Shown piece by piece: positions 43,992 to 55,232 of a stretch of 64,000 nucleotides of DNA. The notes below the pieces were generated by a model. It was not told where the DNA came from and made no database searches. It saw only the letters and a program-made list of their open reading frames with translations. Position 1 is the stretch's first letter; every line of letters starts with the position of its first letter. A program made the translations under genes and the position numbers. The DNA is from Cannabis sativa (lineage: Eukaryota > Streptophyta > Magnoliopsida > Rosales > Cannabaceae), in contig NC_083603.1 in assembly GCF_029168945.1 (NCBI RefSeq), positions 32,771,396-32,835,395 on the forward strand, given 5' to 3'.

Positions 43992-45284
43992 ATGTCTTTG
44001 TTTGCAGAAGGAAGCTCTATCTCTCGACCTCCTCTGTTAAATGAGTCGAATTATCATTATTGAAAAATCAAGATGAGAGCATTCATCAAATCGCAAGATG
44101 AGAAGGCATGGAGAGCTATTCTTACAGGCTTGTCTCAACCTACTGAAAATGATGAAAAAGGTAATACTCAGGTAAAATCTGAACTTAGTTGGACCACTGA
44201 AGATGAAAAATTGTCTGGTTATAATAATAAGGGTTTACATGCTATTTTTAATGGTGTTGGTGAAGGCTTTATTAAATTAATCTCATCTTGTGAATCTGCA
44301 AAGGAAGCATGGGAAATCCTTCAAATTCAATTTGAAGGTACTGCTGATGTAAAGAGATCACGATTTACCATGCTGAAAACTAGATTTGATGAATTGAGAA
44401 TGTCAGAAACTGAAACTTTAAATGATTTTTATGAAAGATTATTTGATATTTCTAATGAGTTTTTCGCCTTGGGAGAAAAATTAGATGAATCTGTCTTGGT
44501 TCGAAAGATTGTTCGAGTTCTTCCTGACAGGTTTGACACAAAATTGCTTGCAATGGAAGAGGCAAAGGACTTTGGCAAAATGAAGGTTGAGGAACTCATG
44601 GGGTCTTCAAGTACTTTTGAGTTGAATCAACAGATCAAGAAAAACAGTAAGCAAAGTCTCTCGAATGAGAAAAGTAAAGGTATTGCCTTTAATGCTTCTA
44701 AAAATATTATTTCTTATGATGAAAATGATGATGAAATGGTTCTGTTGGCAAAAAATTTCCAAAAATTCATGACATCTGCTGGAAATAAAAAGAACTTTTC
44801 AAAGAACCCAAAAGGTAACATTTCTGGTAATATTCCCTCTAAATCTTTTTCATCTAGCAATAAAAAAGGTATTAAATGCAGAGAATGTGAAGGTTTTGGT
44901 CACACTCAATCCGAATGTGCTAATACCTTAAAGAAAAATAAAAAGGGAGTAAATGTTACTTGGAGTGATGATTCTGAGAGTAGTGAGGATGAAAAAGAAA
45001 AGGTTGTCCTAACAAGTGTTTTGTCAAGAAATTTGCACGAAAAAGAAAAGAGCATTTGCTTGAATAATATCCTGATCGATGACAACAAGGAAGAATCTAG
45101 ATCCGAATCAGATGAGTCAGAAATTGATGAGAATTCTATGACTGAATCCTACAAAGTAATGTTTGGTAAGTGGTTGGAAACATGTGCTGAAAATCGCTCC
45201 CTGGTTAAAGATAATAAAGTCTTGTGTAACAACATTAATGAGTTGGAAGATAAACTTAAATGTTGTGAATCTGAACTGTTTTGA
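43992..45284 (+). pseudogene. gag pseudogene of element E
   Basis: The true start is most likely 43992 (MSLFAEGSSISRPPLLNESN), the first ATG after the PBS. A TGA at 44061-44063 stands at codon 24, where relatives have Trp. The longest open part begins at 44073 (MRAFIKSQDEKAWRAILTGL). It has a UBN2-like Gag core (WEILQIQFEGTADVKRSRFT, LNDFYERLFDISNEFFALGE), a CCHC knuckle CRECEGFGHTQSEC near 44877-44919, then an acidic, coiled-coil-like end (ENRSLVKDNKVLCNN). The frame closes with TGA at 45282-45284. The pol frame begins overlapping it by a few bases, so gag and pol are now one frameshift apart. In intact relatives gag and pol are expressed as one polyprotein. Confidence 0.9.
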
Positions 45285-46790
45285 AAGAGTCAAAGATTAT
45301 TTCTTTAACCAAGGAAATTGATAACATTAAAAAAAATGTTAAAATGCTAAATCCAGGTTCCACCATTTTTGAAAAAATTCAAAAATCTGGCCAAACTGAT
45401 CATGCGGGGCTGGGTTATGTTCCAAATCAACCTGATTTTAATACCACTTTTGTTAAATCTAATAGTTTTGTTTCTGGAAGAACTTTTTCTACCTCGCAGG
45501 TTTCTGTCTCTACAGCAAAGCACTCTGCTGTTACAGAAAAGAAACAGCACGGTAAGCTTGACAATTTCAAAGGGATTGGAAGACGTTTCATTCCTATTTG
45601 CTATTTTTGTGGAATAAAAGGTCACATTCGACCTAAGTGCATAACCATGCAAAACATGCTTAAATCTAATTATCTTGGAAATAAACATGTTTTACAAAAA
45701 CAAAAATGGGTTGTCAAAAACAAATGCTTGGTAGGTTCTACTTGTTTTAAAACTGTTGCTTCTAACATGTGGTATTTTGATAGTGGTTGTTCTAGACACA
45801 TGACAGGTGAAAAAGAATTTCTTGTGAACATAAGACCAATGCAATGTGGAGAAGTTACATTTTGTAACGGTCTTACTGGAAAAGTCATAGGAATGGGAAC
45901 TCTCAAGTTCGAAGGGCTTCCTAAACTAAAGAATGTCATGTTGGTTGAAGGACTAATAGCTAATCTACTTAGCATTAGTCAGATTTGTGATCAGGGTTAT
46001 ATTGTGAGCTTTGATAGCAATCATTGCTATGTATATAATATTCTTGATGAAATTGTCTTACAAGGGCTGAGATCTAGTGATAATTGTTATACTCTCACTA
46101 CGTATGCTACTTGTCCTTCTGTCATTGAAAATGTTACTGATCTATGGCATGAAAAACTTGGTCATATCCATTTTAAAAATCTAAAAAAATTGTCTGTTTC
46201 AGGGATTGTTCGAGGATTACCTAAATTAGGTAAAGAGTCATTGGGAAAATGTGGACCATGTCAGTTAGGTAAGCAAGTGAAAATTTCTCACAAGAGTGTC
46301 CCGGATGTGAATACTTCTAGAGTTCTCGAACTCTTGCACATGGACTTAATGGGTCTAATCTAAGTAGAAAGCTTGAATGGTAAGAGGTATATTTTTGTAT
46401 GTGTTGATGATTTTTCTCGATTTTCATGGGTGGATTTTTTGAGAGAAAAATCTGATACTTTTGAAGCTTTCCAATCTTTGTGTTTGAAATTACGAGTGAA
46501 AAAGATTGTAACATTGGTAAAATTGTTAGGATTAGGAGTGATCATGGAAAGGAATTTGAAAATACCATATATGATGAATTTTGCAAAGCTAACGGTATTT
46601 CTCATGAATTTTCTGCTCCTAAAACTCCTCAACAAAATGGAGTGGTTGAAAGAAAGAATCGTACTCCAACAGAAATGGCTAGAGTAATGTTGAATAGCAA
46701 GAAGCTTACGAGGCGGCTTTGGGCCGAAGCTATTAACACTGTTTGCTATACCATCAACAGAGTATTCTTACGTCCAGGTAGTCACAAAAC
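45281..46790 (+). pseudogene. pol pseudogene of element E, part 1 (protease and integrase, cut by X copy C)
   Basis: A continuous frame to 46363 holds a second zinc knuckle (CYFCGIKGHIRPKC), the aspartic protease site WYFDSGCSRHMTG (near 45772) and the GAG-pre-integrase motif WHEKLGHIHFKNLKKL (near 46147). A TAA at 46361-46363 replaces a Gln codon at the start of the integrase core. The core continues from 46373 (VDDFSRFSWVDFLREKSDTF), shifts frame near 46500, and goes on with RSDHGKEFENTIYDEFC and PQQNGVVERKNRT. The Thr codon after SHK is cut at 46790 by X copy C; the frame resumes at 57134 with PYEILKGKKP. Confidence 0.93.
46786..46790. repeat. Target site duplication of X copy C (left)
   Basis: AAAAC, repeated exactly at 57129-57133. 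Taking out 46791-57133 restores the integrase reading frame. Confidence 0.93.
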
Positions 46791-48684
46791 TGTTGGGTTT
46801 TATGCCCTAAATAAAACTCATTTCAATATAATCAGATTTACTTATTAATATAGATCAGAAATAACATTTAATGTTGCATGGTTCACATGATTTATTTCAT
46901 GATTATATGTACATAATGTATGAATTCATCTAATACCCTTTTCATATACTTGATCCTGTTTATTGTGCTGTCAACACATTGGAAAGTAAACATGACTATG
47001 TGAATAAAGTTTCCTAGATTTATCAGACACAGGATTTTACTGATATGATAATCTACAACAGAGTTTACTTGCATTTGGAGAAATGCTATGTTCTTTCCAG
47101 AGCATTGGTTAAAGTAAAGCTCAGGTTGGATGCATGGAGTATGCATCGGAAGGGACCGATATTGAACTTTGACTTAGATTTATTAAACTTACCCTAATAT
47201 CTATTCAAGTCAATATCGCCTAGTTGATCCTAGATCAAATGATCTTAATCTTGTATGATTAGGCTCAATCTCGAGAGGCTATTCATGTTCTTTGATTTGT
47301 TAGTTAAGCCTACTTTTAGGTCAGGGTGATACGTACATTTTGGGAACACGGTAGTGCAGTTGAGTGGGAGCGCTATCATAAACATGGAATCTATAGCTTC
47401 TATCTGGCGAATAGTAAGCAAAGGATGATCTCCTTCGAGCTTGACCAAACGAAAATAAATGGTGGAGATCTCATTTCACATAAGCTGAAATATCATTTAT
47501 TCGGGGTTAAGTGTTTTAAGGATTAAATACATTGTAGGGTGTAACGGTAATCTAATCCTTTTACAGTGTAGACCATTCATATAGAGGATCATTGATCAAA
47601 TTAGGATTATAACAATGGATAACTAATGATGTGTCTATATGGTGGAACATATAGAGCATTCTATATACTAAGAGTGCAATTCTAAGTTCTATGCGTGGAT
47701 CCAACGAAGAATTAATAAGTTAGTGAATTTTAGTAATAAATTCTTGATCTACTTATTGGAAGCTCGGTTATATAGACCCATGGTCCCCGCACTAGTTGAG
47801 ATAATATTGCTTGTAAGACTCATATAATTGGTTTTGATTAATCAATTATAATTCTCAAATTAGACTATGTCTATTTGTGAATTTTTCACTAAGTAAGGGC
47901 GAAATTGTAAAGAAAGAGTTTATAGGGGCATATTTGTTAATTATGATACTTTGTATGGTTCAATTAATAAATATGATAAATGACAATATTATTTAATAAT
48001 TATTTATAGTTAGTAAATAGTTAGAATTGGCATTTAAATGGTTGAATTGGAAAATTGGCATTTTTGAGAAAATCAGATACAGAAAAGATAAAACTGCAAA
48101 ATTGCAAAAGTGAGGCCCAAATCCACTTGTATAGGGCCGACCACTTTTGTAGGAAATTTAAACTGATATTTTCATTATTTTAGTGCCAAATAATTCAAAC
48201 CTAACCCTAGTGGAATGCTATAAATAGATAGTGAAGGCTTCAGGAAAATTACACTTAAATTTTCTATTTTTCCTTCAGAGAAAAAACTGAGCCTTCTCTC
48301 TCCCTATCTAGCCGACCACTCTTCTCCTCTTTCTTCTTCATTGAATTTCGAAATTCTTAGTGTATGAGTAGTGCCCACACACAGCAAGTGATACCTCAAC
48401 CATAGTGAGGAAGATCGTGAAGAAAGACTTTCAGCAAGAAGGATTTTCAGCACTAAAGATTCAGAGAAAGAGATCCAGGTTTAGATATTGATAATGCTCT
48501 ACTACAGAAAGGAATCAAGCGCTAGATATCTGAACGGAAGGAGTCATTTAATTCCGCTGCACCCAATGTAAGGTTTCTTAAACTTTAGACGTGTTTATTT
48601 CATCGTTTTAGAAAGTTCATATTTAGGGTGTTAATAAACATACTTGTGAGTAGATCTAAGATCCTGGTAAAACAATTTCTAACA
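46791..48684 (+). repeat. 5' LTR of X copy C (1894 bp)
   Basis: Starts TGTTGGGTTTTATGCCC and ends AATTTCTAACA. A TATA box (TATAAATA) is at 48219-48226. Aligned by eye to the 3' LTR it shows only scattered single-base differences. Confidence 0.95.
48219..48226 (+). promoter_or_regulatory. TATA box in X-C 5' LTR
   Basis: TATAAATA in GGAATGCTATAAATAGATAG. The matching site in the 3' LTR is 56663-56670. Confidence 0.6.
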
Positions 48685-48686
48685 AC

Positions 48687-48699
48687 TGGCCTCAGAGCC
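48687..48699 (+). other. Primer-binding site of X copy C
   Basis: TGGCCTCAGAGCC lies two bases after the LTR. It differs from the initiator tRNA-Met complement at two adjacent positions and is identical to copy B. Confidence 0.7.
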
Positions 48700-51600
48700 A
48701 TGGTAATTGATTTGCTTGCAAGAAATTTGGACTTTAAAACGATTGTTTGATATTTTTGGATGGTATCATGTTGTATTGAGTGTTATTTGAGGATTGATTG
48801 ATGTTTGTGAATTTTCGTGAAAACTAATTGAATATCTGTTTCTGGAATTATTTTTATTGGATAGTATGGAAAAAATTAAGCAACTTATTTTTTTACAGAA
48901 CTCAATTTTGATTTAATTTGAATTAGTTATGATTTTTTGTAGTTTCGAAAAAAATCGGGTGGTGTCACTGCCCCACGCGCGCGAAAACTGTCCGTACAAC
49001 TCGCATTTTTTTCGTCTTTCTTAGATTTTTCATGATTTTTCATGATTTTTCATGGATTTAACTTTCGATTTTTTTTTTTTAGTTCTGTATTTATACATTT
49101 ACTATTCCTAATTCAATTCTAATTATCATAATTAAATTAATTAATATTTTTTAAATTTAATTCATAATATTAGTGTAATTTGAATTTCAAAAATAGTAAA
49201 TATCTATATTTTTTGCTTAATTATCTATCTTATTTTTAAATTTGATTATATCTTATCTTATTTTTAAATTTAAGGTCAGATATTAAATTTTTTAAAATTA
49301 AATCTTTTTTTTTAAATAATTTGACCTTATTTAAATTTAAAATAAGATAACTATAATCATGTAATTTTCAATAGATGTAAAATATTTTGCTAACTTTTAA
49401 ATTTTGTTATTTTATTTATTTAAATTACATTTAAAATCTGAAAAAGATACTCATTTATCTTTTTTTTTTTTTTTTTAATTTTTTATTTAATTTTTATTTA
49501 TAAAATAACATTTAAATTTTAAAAGTAGTTAGCAAATTTTGAAATGATATTTAGGTTGGTTGAAACTTAATTTTTCAAAATTGTAGGTTTAATTTTAAAT
49601 TTAATTTTTAAAATTTCGAAAATTTTCAATTTTTTTTAAGATTTTCGAAAATTATTATTTTTGTTTATTAATTATTTTTCGAAATTATTTATTTAAAATT
49701 AAATAAATCCTACATCCAACTATCCAACTAACCTTGTTGCAAAAGTATATGTTTTAGCTTGTTTGTAAGTTTTTAAAACCTATTATTGCTTGATTGCAAA
49801 TAGCCATGGTTAACTTGTTGACAGATCCAATGATCTGATTTTAACTCATGGCTCCCTTGGTCAAGTAAATAATTTGTAACAGGTATATTTACAATCTTCT
49901 TTCATCTGTGTATGACCTAGCAACATGATAGGACCCATCCAAAGTGTGCCTGTGTGAGCCTATGTGTTTAATTTCATTATAGATGCATATAGGTTGTTGT
50001 TGCTAAATAAAATGTCATAGTTCTTGATAGATTTTATTTAGGCCCATTTAGTTTTTGGGCTTATTCAATTAATAACAGTTGTTCATTTTAAGGTTAAATT
50101 CCTCTCTTTTGGGCCTTGTGTGAGAGTTGGGAGCCATAGTAGTGGGTACGACATACTGAACCCAGCTCCCCCTCACATGAACCACCCCAATTGTGAAGGC
50201 CCATTTGCCTGATTTGAATAACTGTACTAGGTTAATTAAACTAGTTTAACCTAATAAAATTGATTAGCAACATAATTAATTTCATTTATTTTGAAACTAA
50301 TTTAAGAAAATTGTAGTTTAAAGAATTTTTTATTCTAAGCTAAACTATATGTATTTTCTTGTATTTAATTAAATATAGAATTATAACCATCTAGATTCTT
50401 TCTGGAGCTTAATTTAAATTTTTCATTAAATATTCCTATTTAAGTTGATATTTAGTTATCTACAACTAACCAACTTAAATCTGAATATCTTTTGGATTTA
50501 AAATTTCAAAATTAAGTTGAGGAATTTTAGGCATTGGTTATTAAGATTCTTTAGATATTTTTTAAGTTAATATCTTTTGGAATATTAACTTAAAATGGAG
50601 TATTTTTAAATTAAGTGGTTACAACTTAATTTTTGATATTTAATTAAATTTAAATTTGAAAATATTTAAGTTCTAGATTTTTTCTAATACAACTTAAATT
50701 AGATATTTTTTCAAATTTTGTGGAAGAGATACTTAGTCAAATAAGATATTTTCTAGATAGTTATTTATAGACTACTTATTATTTCTAATATTAAATAGGA
50801 AAATATTATACATTGTGAAATTAATTATTTATATAATTAATTTTGGTACAATTTATTTTAAGAATATTTTTCCTAGTATTAAACTAGAGATTAATAATTA
50901 AGCTTTCTCTACACTTAATTATTTATTTCTTGAATTTAATACCTTTAATTAATTTGAAAATTAAATATCTAAGTTGATTTTCATCATGATACTTAGATAT
51001 TTCTTTTTCATGACACTTAATTAAATAGAAAATTATTTTTAGTTGAAATTTATTTTTCAACTAAATTTAAATAATTCTCAAAATATATTTTTTCTTTATT
51101 TTATTAATCAAATTTCGAAATTGCATTTCTTAAATGCTGGAATTTCGAATTTTATTTGAAAAATAGATTAAAGTTGTAAATTATTTATTTTAATTTTGGA
51201 CCAACTTAAATCAATTATTTTTTCATTTAATGATCAATTAAAATAAATGAAGTAAAATTTATTTTTCTTTATTTTATTAATCAATTTTCGAAATTGCATT
51301 TCATAGTGCAAGATGATTTCGAATTTATCTTGAAAAATAGATTAAGTTGTAAATTAATTATTTATTTTAATCAACTTAAATAAATGATTTTTTCATTTAT
51401 TGATTAATTTAAAATAAATTGAATTAAAGTATATTATTAGAAATTGAATTAATTCGTCAAAGGAAAAATCTAGATAGATGATATTTTTGCTTGAAGTATT
51501 TTTCTAATGTATTTAATTAAATAGAAAATTAATATTTAAGTTGATTTTCATCATCATACTTAAGTATTTGAAATTTTTCTTATATATTTAATTAAATAGG

Positions 51601-52080
51601 AAAATTATATTTTTTGTTGTAAATTAATTTTATTAATTAATTTTGGGCCAACATTAAATTAGAATAATTTTTCGAGGATTAATTTTTTATTTTAACATGC
51701 ATTTTCAAAAATTGTGTCCTTGAATACTTTAATTTTTCGAAATGCAATAAATATTTATAGAAAATTAAATTTGAGTTGTAAATTAATTTAAATTAATTTT
51801 GTAACAACTTAAATTGAATGTTTTTCTAAATATTTATTGGAAATTATTACTAAGATGGAAATAATTCATATTATTTTCATATCCATCTAAGTAAAATTTA
51901 TAAATATTAAATTAAAATTTATATTTAGAATTTTTCATTCTAAATTAGAAATTTTAATTAAATATATATTTAAAATAAATAGATTAAAATAAGTATCAAT
52001 GAAAATACAACTCTTTTTAAATAATGAGCTTTATTATTATTAGGACATTCGATCTCCATTGTTGGTCTTACAATAGTTAA
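48700..52080 (+). other. AT-rich noncoding region of X copy C
   Basis: A long stretch of mostly A and T with no ORF lies where copia gag and protease would be expected. It is collinear with 30.2-33.35 kb of copy B. A less AT-rich island at about 49720-50260 (around CATGATAGGACCCATCC and GAACCACCCCAATTGTGAAG) is closely matched at 31860-32345. I recognise no protein or RNA in it. Confidence 0.75.
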
Positions 52081-52107
52081 ATATTTTCAATATAATCTCG
52101 AGACGCT

Positions 52108-52820
52108 AGACTTCGTCCCCCTATGGATGATTATTCGTTGAACGCATTTAACACCGTAAGATCTCATTTGATAAGTGTTTTGTAAGTTTTCGTCTCTATT
52201 AGACTCTCCCCTACGGTGACTACTTAGAGATAAACTTATGAAACATGAAACAATGGTGTAAGCTCATAAAATGAGAATAACCTTGACTCTCGCCTACCGG
52301 GACAACGTTGGATTCTTATTTTGATCGAATAAAAGGTTGCTAGAATGGTTTCTATTTTAGATGAGCTGACAACTCTATTCAATGAATGATACTTTGACTC
52401 TCGCCTACCGGGACACTGTATCAGTTTGTTGGAAACCTTGGAAATTATTTAGGATTGTATGTTTTAGTATTTTCACTTGTCATTCCTACTTGCTATATGT
52501 TTAATAATTTCTGAATTGTGTATGAATTTATATTGAACCATGTTATTTTCTGTTATTAAATTGTAGTTTCATTTCGAATCTTCATTGTTGGTCTAACATG
52601 TTTGTTTTTCTAATGAGATAAATCCCTAATGGATTTTCACCATTCGAGATTCATAATAGTGTTAGATCTCGAAAGATAAATATTGTATATGCGACATCTA
52701 GCTGTTCATCAATTGATGACACCTTAGACTAGTATTTTTACAATATGAAACAAGAAGATTATATAAATAAGATTACTTTGTCTTTCGCTAATCGAAGCAT
52801 TGCTGGATTCTTATTTAAAC
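52108..52820 (+). repeat. Reiterated CTCTCGCCTACCGG motif group in X copy C
   Basis: The best forms are at about 52283 (TTGACTCTCGCCTACCGGGA) and 52394 (same word). Weaker ones are at 52201 (AGACTCTCCCCTACGGTGAC), 52108 (AGACTTCGTCCCCCTATGG) and 52790 (TTGTCTTTCGCTAATCGAAG). Two are followed by GGATTCTTATTT. Confidence 0.72.
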
Positions 52821-53319
52821 AACGAAATTATCCTAATTCCTCTTACCTTATTCATTTCGAATTAGCTCAATAACATATCATTGGATGAATGGTTTATAAA
52901 TCATTTCATATCATTCTATATTTTCTCTTAAGAAATTAAATGACGCATATGATTATAATCCCGAAATTCTATTCCCAATTGATATAAATCCTCAATCTTA
53001 GAAATCTCCTACTTGTATGGGCAAATCAGACTTAGAATTAAATTAGTAGTGGTGGTCCAAGATAGAATTACTCATTATATTTGGTATAACTTTAAGTCTT
53101 TGACTTTAATTTTAGATTCCAAACAGAAATTTTCTTATATTTCTAATTCCAGGATGCAACACAGTTACACTTTCTCAAGTGTTTAATATCCATCTTCTAT
53201 TAATGGATTAAAACTGTATGGAATATGAGTTAGGTATTCTGTGACCAGGATCCACTTGCACTATTCTAAGAATTCTTTGATGTAACTAAACCTATGTCAT
53301 CAAAAGACACTACCACATT

Positions 53320-54960
53320 TTAATCTATGGCATTTGTATCTTGTTCATAGTGGATTTGACAAGATCAATCTCTGCAAAGAGTTAATATTCTTATATCCAC
53401 TGAAAGTAGTTCATCTCACTTGCAGATGGAAGTACATTCAGGGGTGGATATGAGTTTTTTCGTTGTATTCTTAAAACGATAACTCTAGATTACACCTTTT
53501 AGCAAGAAATTTGAAATGTTTGAAAAATTTCATTAATTTCTTGCAATGGTTAAAACCATTAAGGTAAGTGGTTAAAGATCTTGCGAACTGATAGGGGTGG
53601 AGAAATAGTTAGTAGATATGCAGTTCAAAGATCATTAATTTGATTTTTGAATTATATCCAAACTTACCTCCCCAGAAATTTCGAGTTGCATGTTGATGAT
53701 TAGTTACTAGTCGTTGCCTAAATCCTTCTATGGTAATACAATTTCAGAATGATGTAATGGTTGTATACTTAATGTAAATCATTACTAGATTCATGGATGA
53801 CCTAATCAAAATCTTAAGAAAAGCTAGAACTGTTAACCATGGTTTGTTAGCTGTTCTAAGTGATTAGGGGTGGACCATCCCATTGTCAATAGATAAGAAA
53901 GTGTTTGTTCAAACAAATACTACTTTTCTAAGAAAATGACTAAGTCTGAAAATCAAGTAGCAAATAAAGGAGATATTTTTCTTGATTCCAAAAGTGTTCT
54001 ATCATCTTATATGACATATGATGATCCCACTGCCTCTGTTGTCTTGTCACAACCAAAGAGGTTAATACCATTTATTTTCTTTGACATAATTCACGGTACC
54101 TTGTCGTAGTGAAAGAGTTTCTAGGAACTCACTTTCTTATGACTTGGGAGACACTAGTGTTTTAAAATCCATTGTGAGTTTAAACAAGTAATGGATTGTC
54201 AAGATAAGAAACTAAGAAGAAAGCCAAAAGAACTATAGTTTAATCCATTCACATGGAGCAACCTAAACTTTCTATTACAAGGACATAAAAGGAAATTTAC
54301 GTTTATAAGTCTATTCAATGGACTTAACAAAACTTCCCGTGCCTAGTATTATAGGTTTGAGTTTATCTAAACCTATGGCTTGTGGTATACCTGGTAATTA
54401 CTTACTCTAAGCAACTTACTTTAGTAAGATGCTGAAGCATTTTCTTTCTAATGGCAATCTATAGAAGCTTCACAACTTCTTAGGCATAGATTTTATTTAT
54501 CTAAGGAAAAGTCTCAACTATTCCAGAAAAGATAAAGCCATGAAAGAATTTCTTAAATCAACAGTGAGAGGTCTTAGATATGCTTTTGTATGCCTTAGAC
54601 CAGACACCTGCTGTTGAGTGGGAGTAATGAGTAGGTATCAGATTAATCCAGGAGAAGAACATTGGAAGACAATCAAGTAAATCCTAAGATTAAGAAGAGG
54701 AACTATATGTTAGTCTATAAGGGTGTGTTTAAAACTCTTAGACTACACCAGATAAGATTTCAAAATTTTCCTTCGTGCTAGAAAATCTTTCTGATAAGAT
54801 GGTGATTACTCTGGGGGTGGAATAGTGATTTTGGAGAAGTGTAAAAACCTATCTGAAGTCTCTAGGTCTACCAGGAAGGGACTGAATGTTAAAGTTACAG
54901 GAAAGGTACTTATTCAGTCTAAGGAAAGTTCTATACATTTTTGGCACCATTCCAAATTGC
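53320..54960 (+). pseudogene. copia pol remnant of X copy C
   Basis: The visible islands are WHLYLVHSGFDKI (GAG-pre-integrase, near 53328), FEMFEKF followed after a frameshift by ILRTDRGGE (integrase, near 53575), a DKKVFV linker (near 53894) and SRYQINPGEEHWKTIK (RNase H, near 54630). An in-frame TGA lies at 54615-54617. Only about 0.6 kb separates the linker from RNase H, and no YVDD-type motif was found, so RT is mostly gone. The whole remnant is roughly half the length of an intact copia pol. Confidence 0.78.
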
Positions 54961-55221
54961 CTAAACTACTAGTGTTATTTCCTTATTAACCAAAAGTAGT
55001 TGCCAAAAGTATAGAATCCAGTATCCCAAGAGAGTAGACATATAGAGAGGAATTTCACATTATCAATGATTTTGTGATTAAGGAAGAGTAATGGTGGAGA
55101 AAAGGTTGTGATTAATTCAACCTTTCAGATCCTATTACGAGGAGTTTACTACTACTACACTTGATTTGTATATCAAGGTGTTGAGATTATTTGAAATGCA
55201 CATTTTGTTTTATATTAGTGC

Positions 55222-55230
55222 AAGTGGGAG
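55222..55230 (+). other. Polypurine tract of X copy C
   Basis: AAGTGGGAG just before the 3' LTR. The same run precedes the LTR in copies A and B. Confidence 0.7.
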
Positions 55231-55232
55231 TT

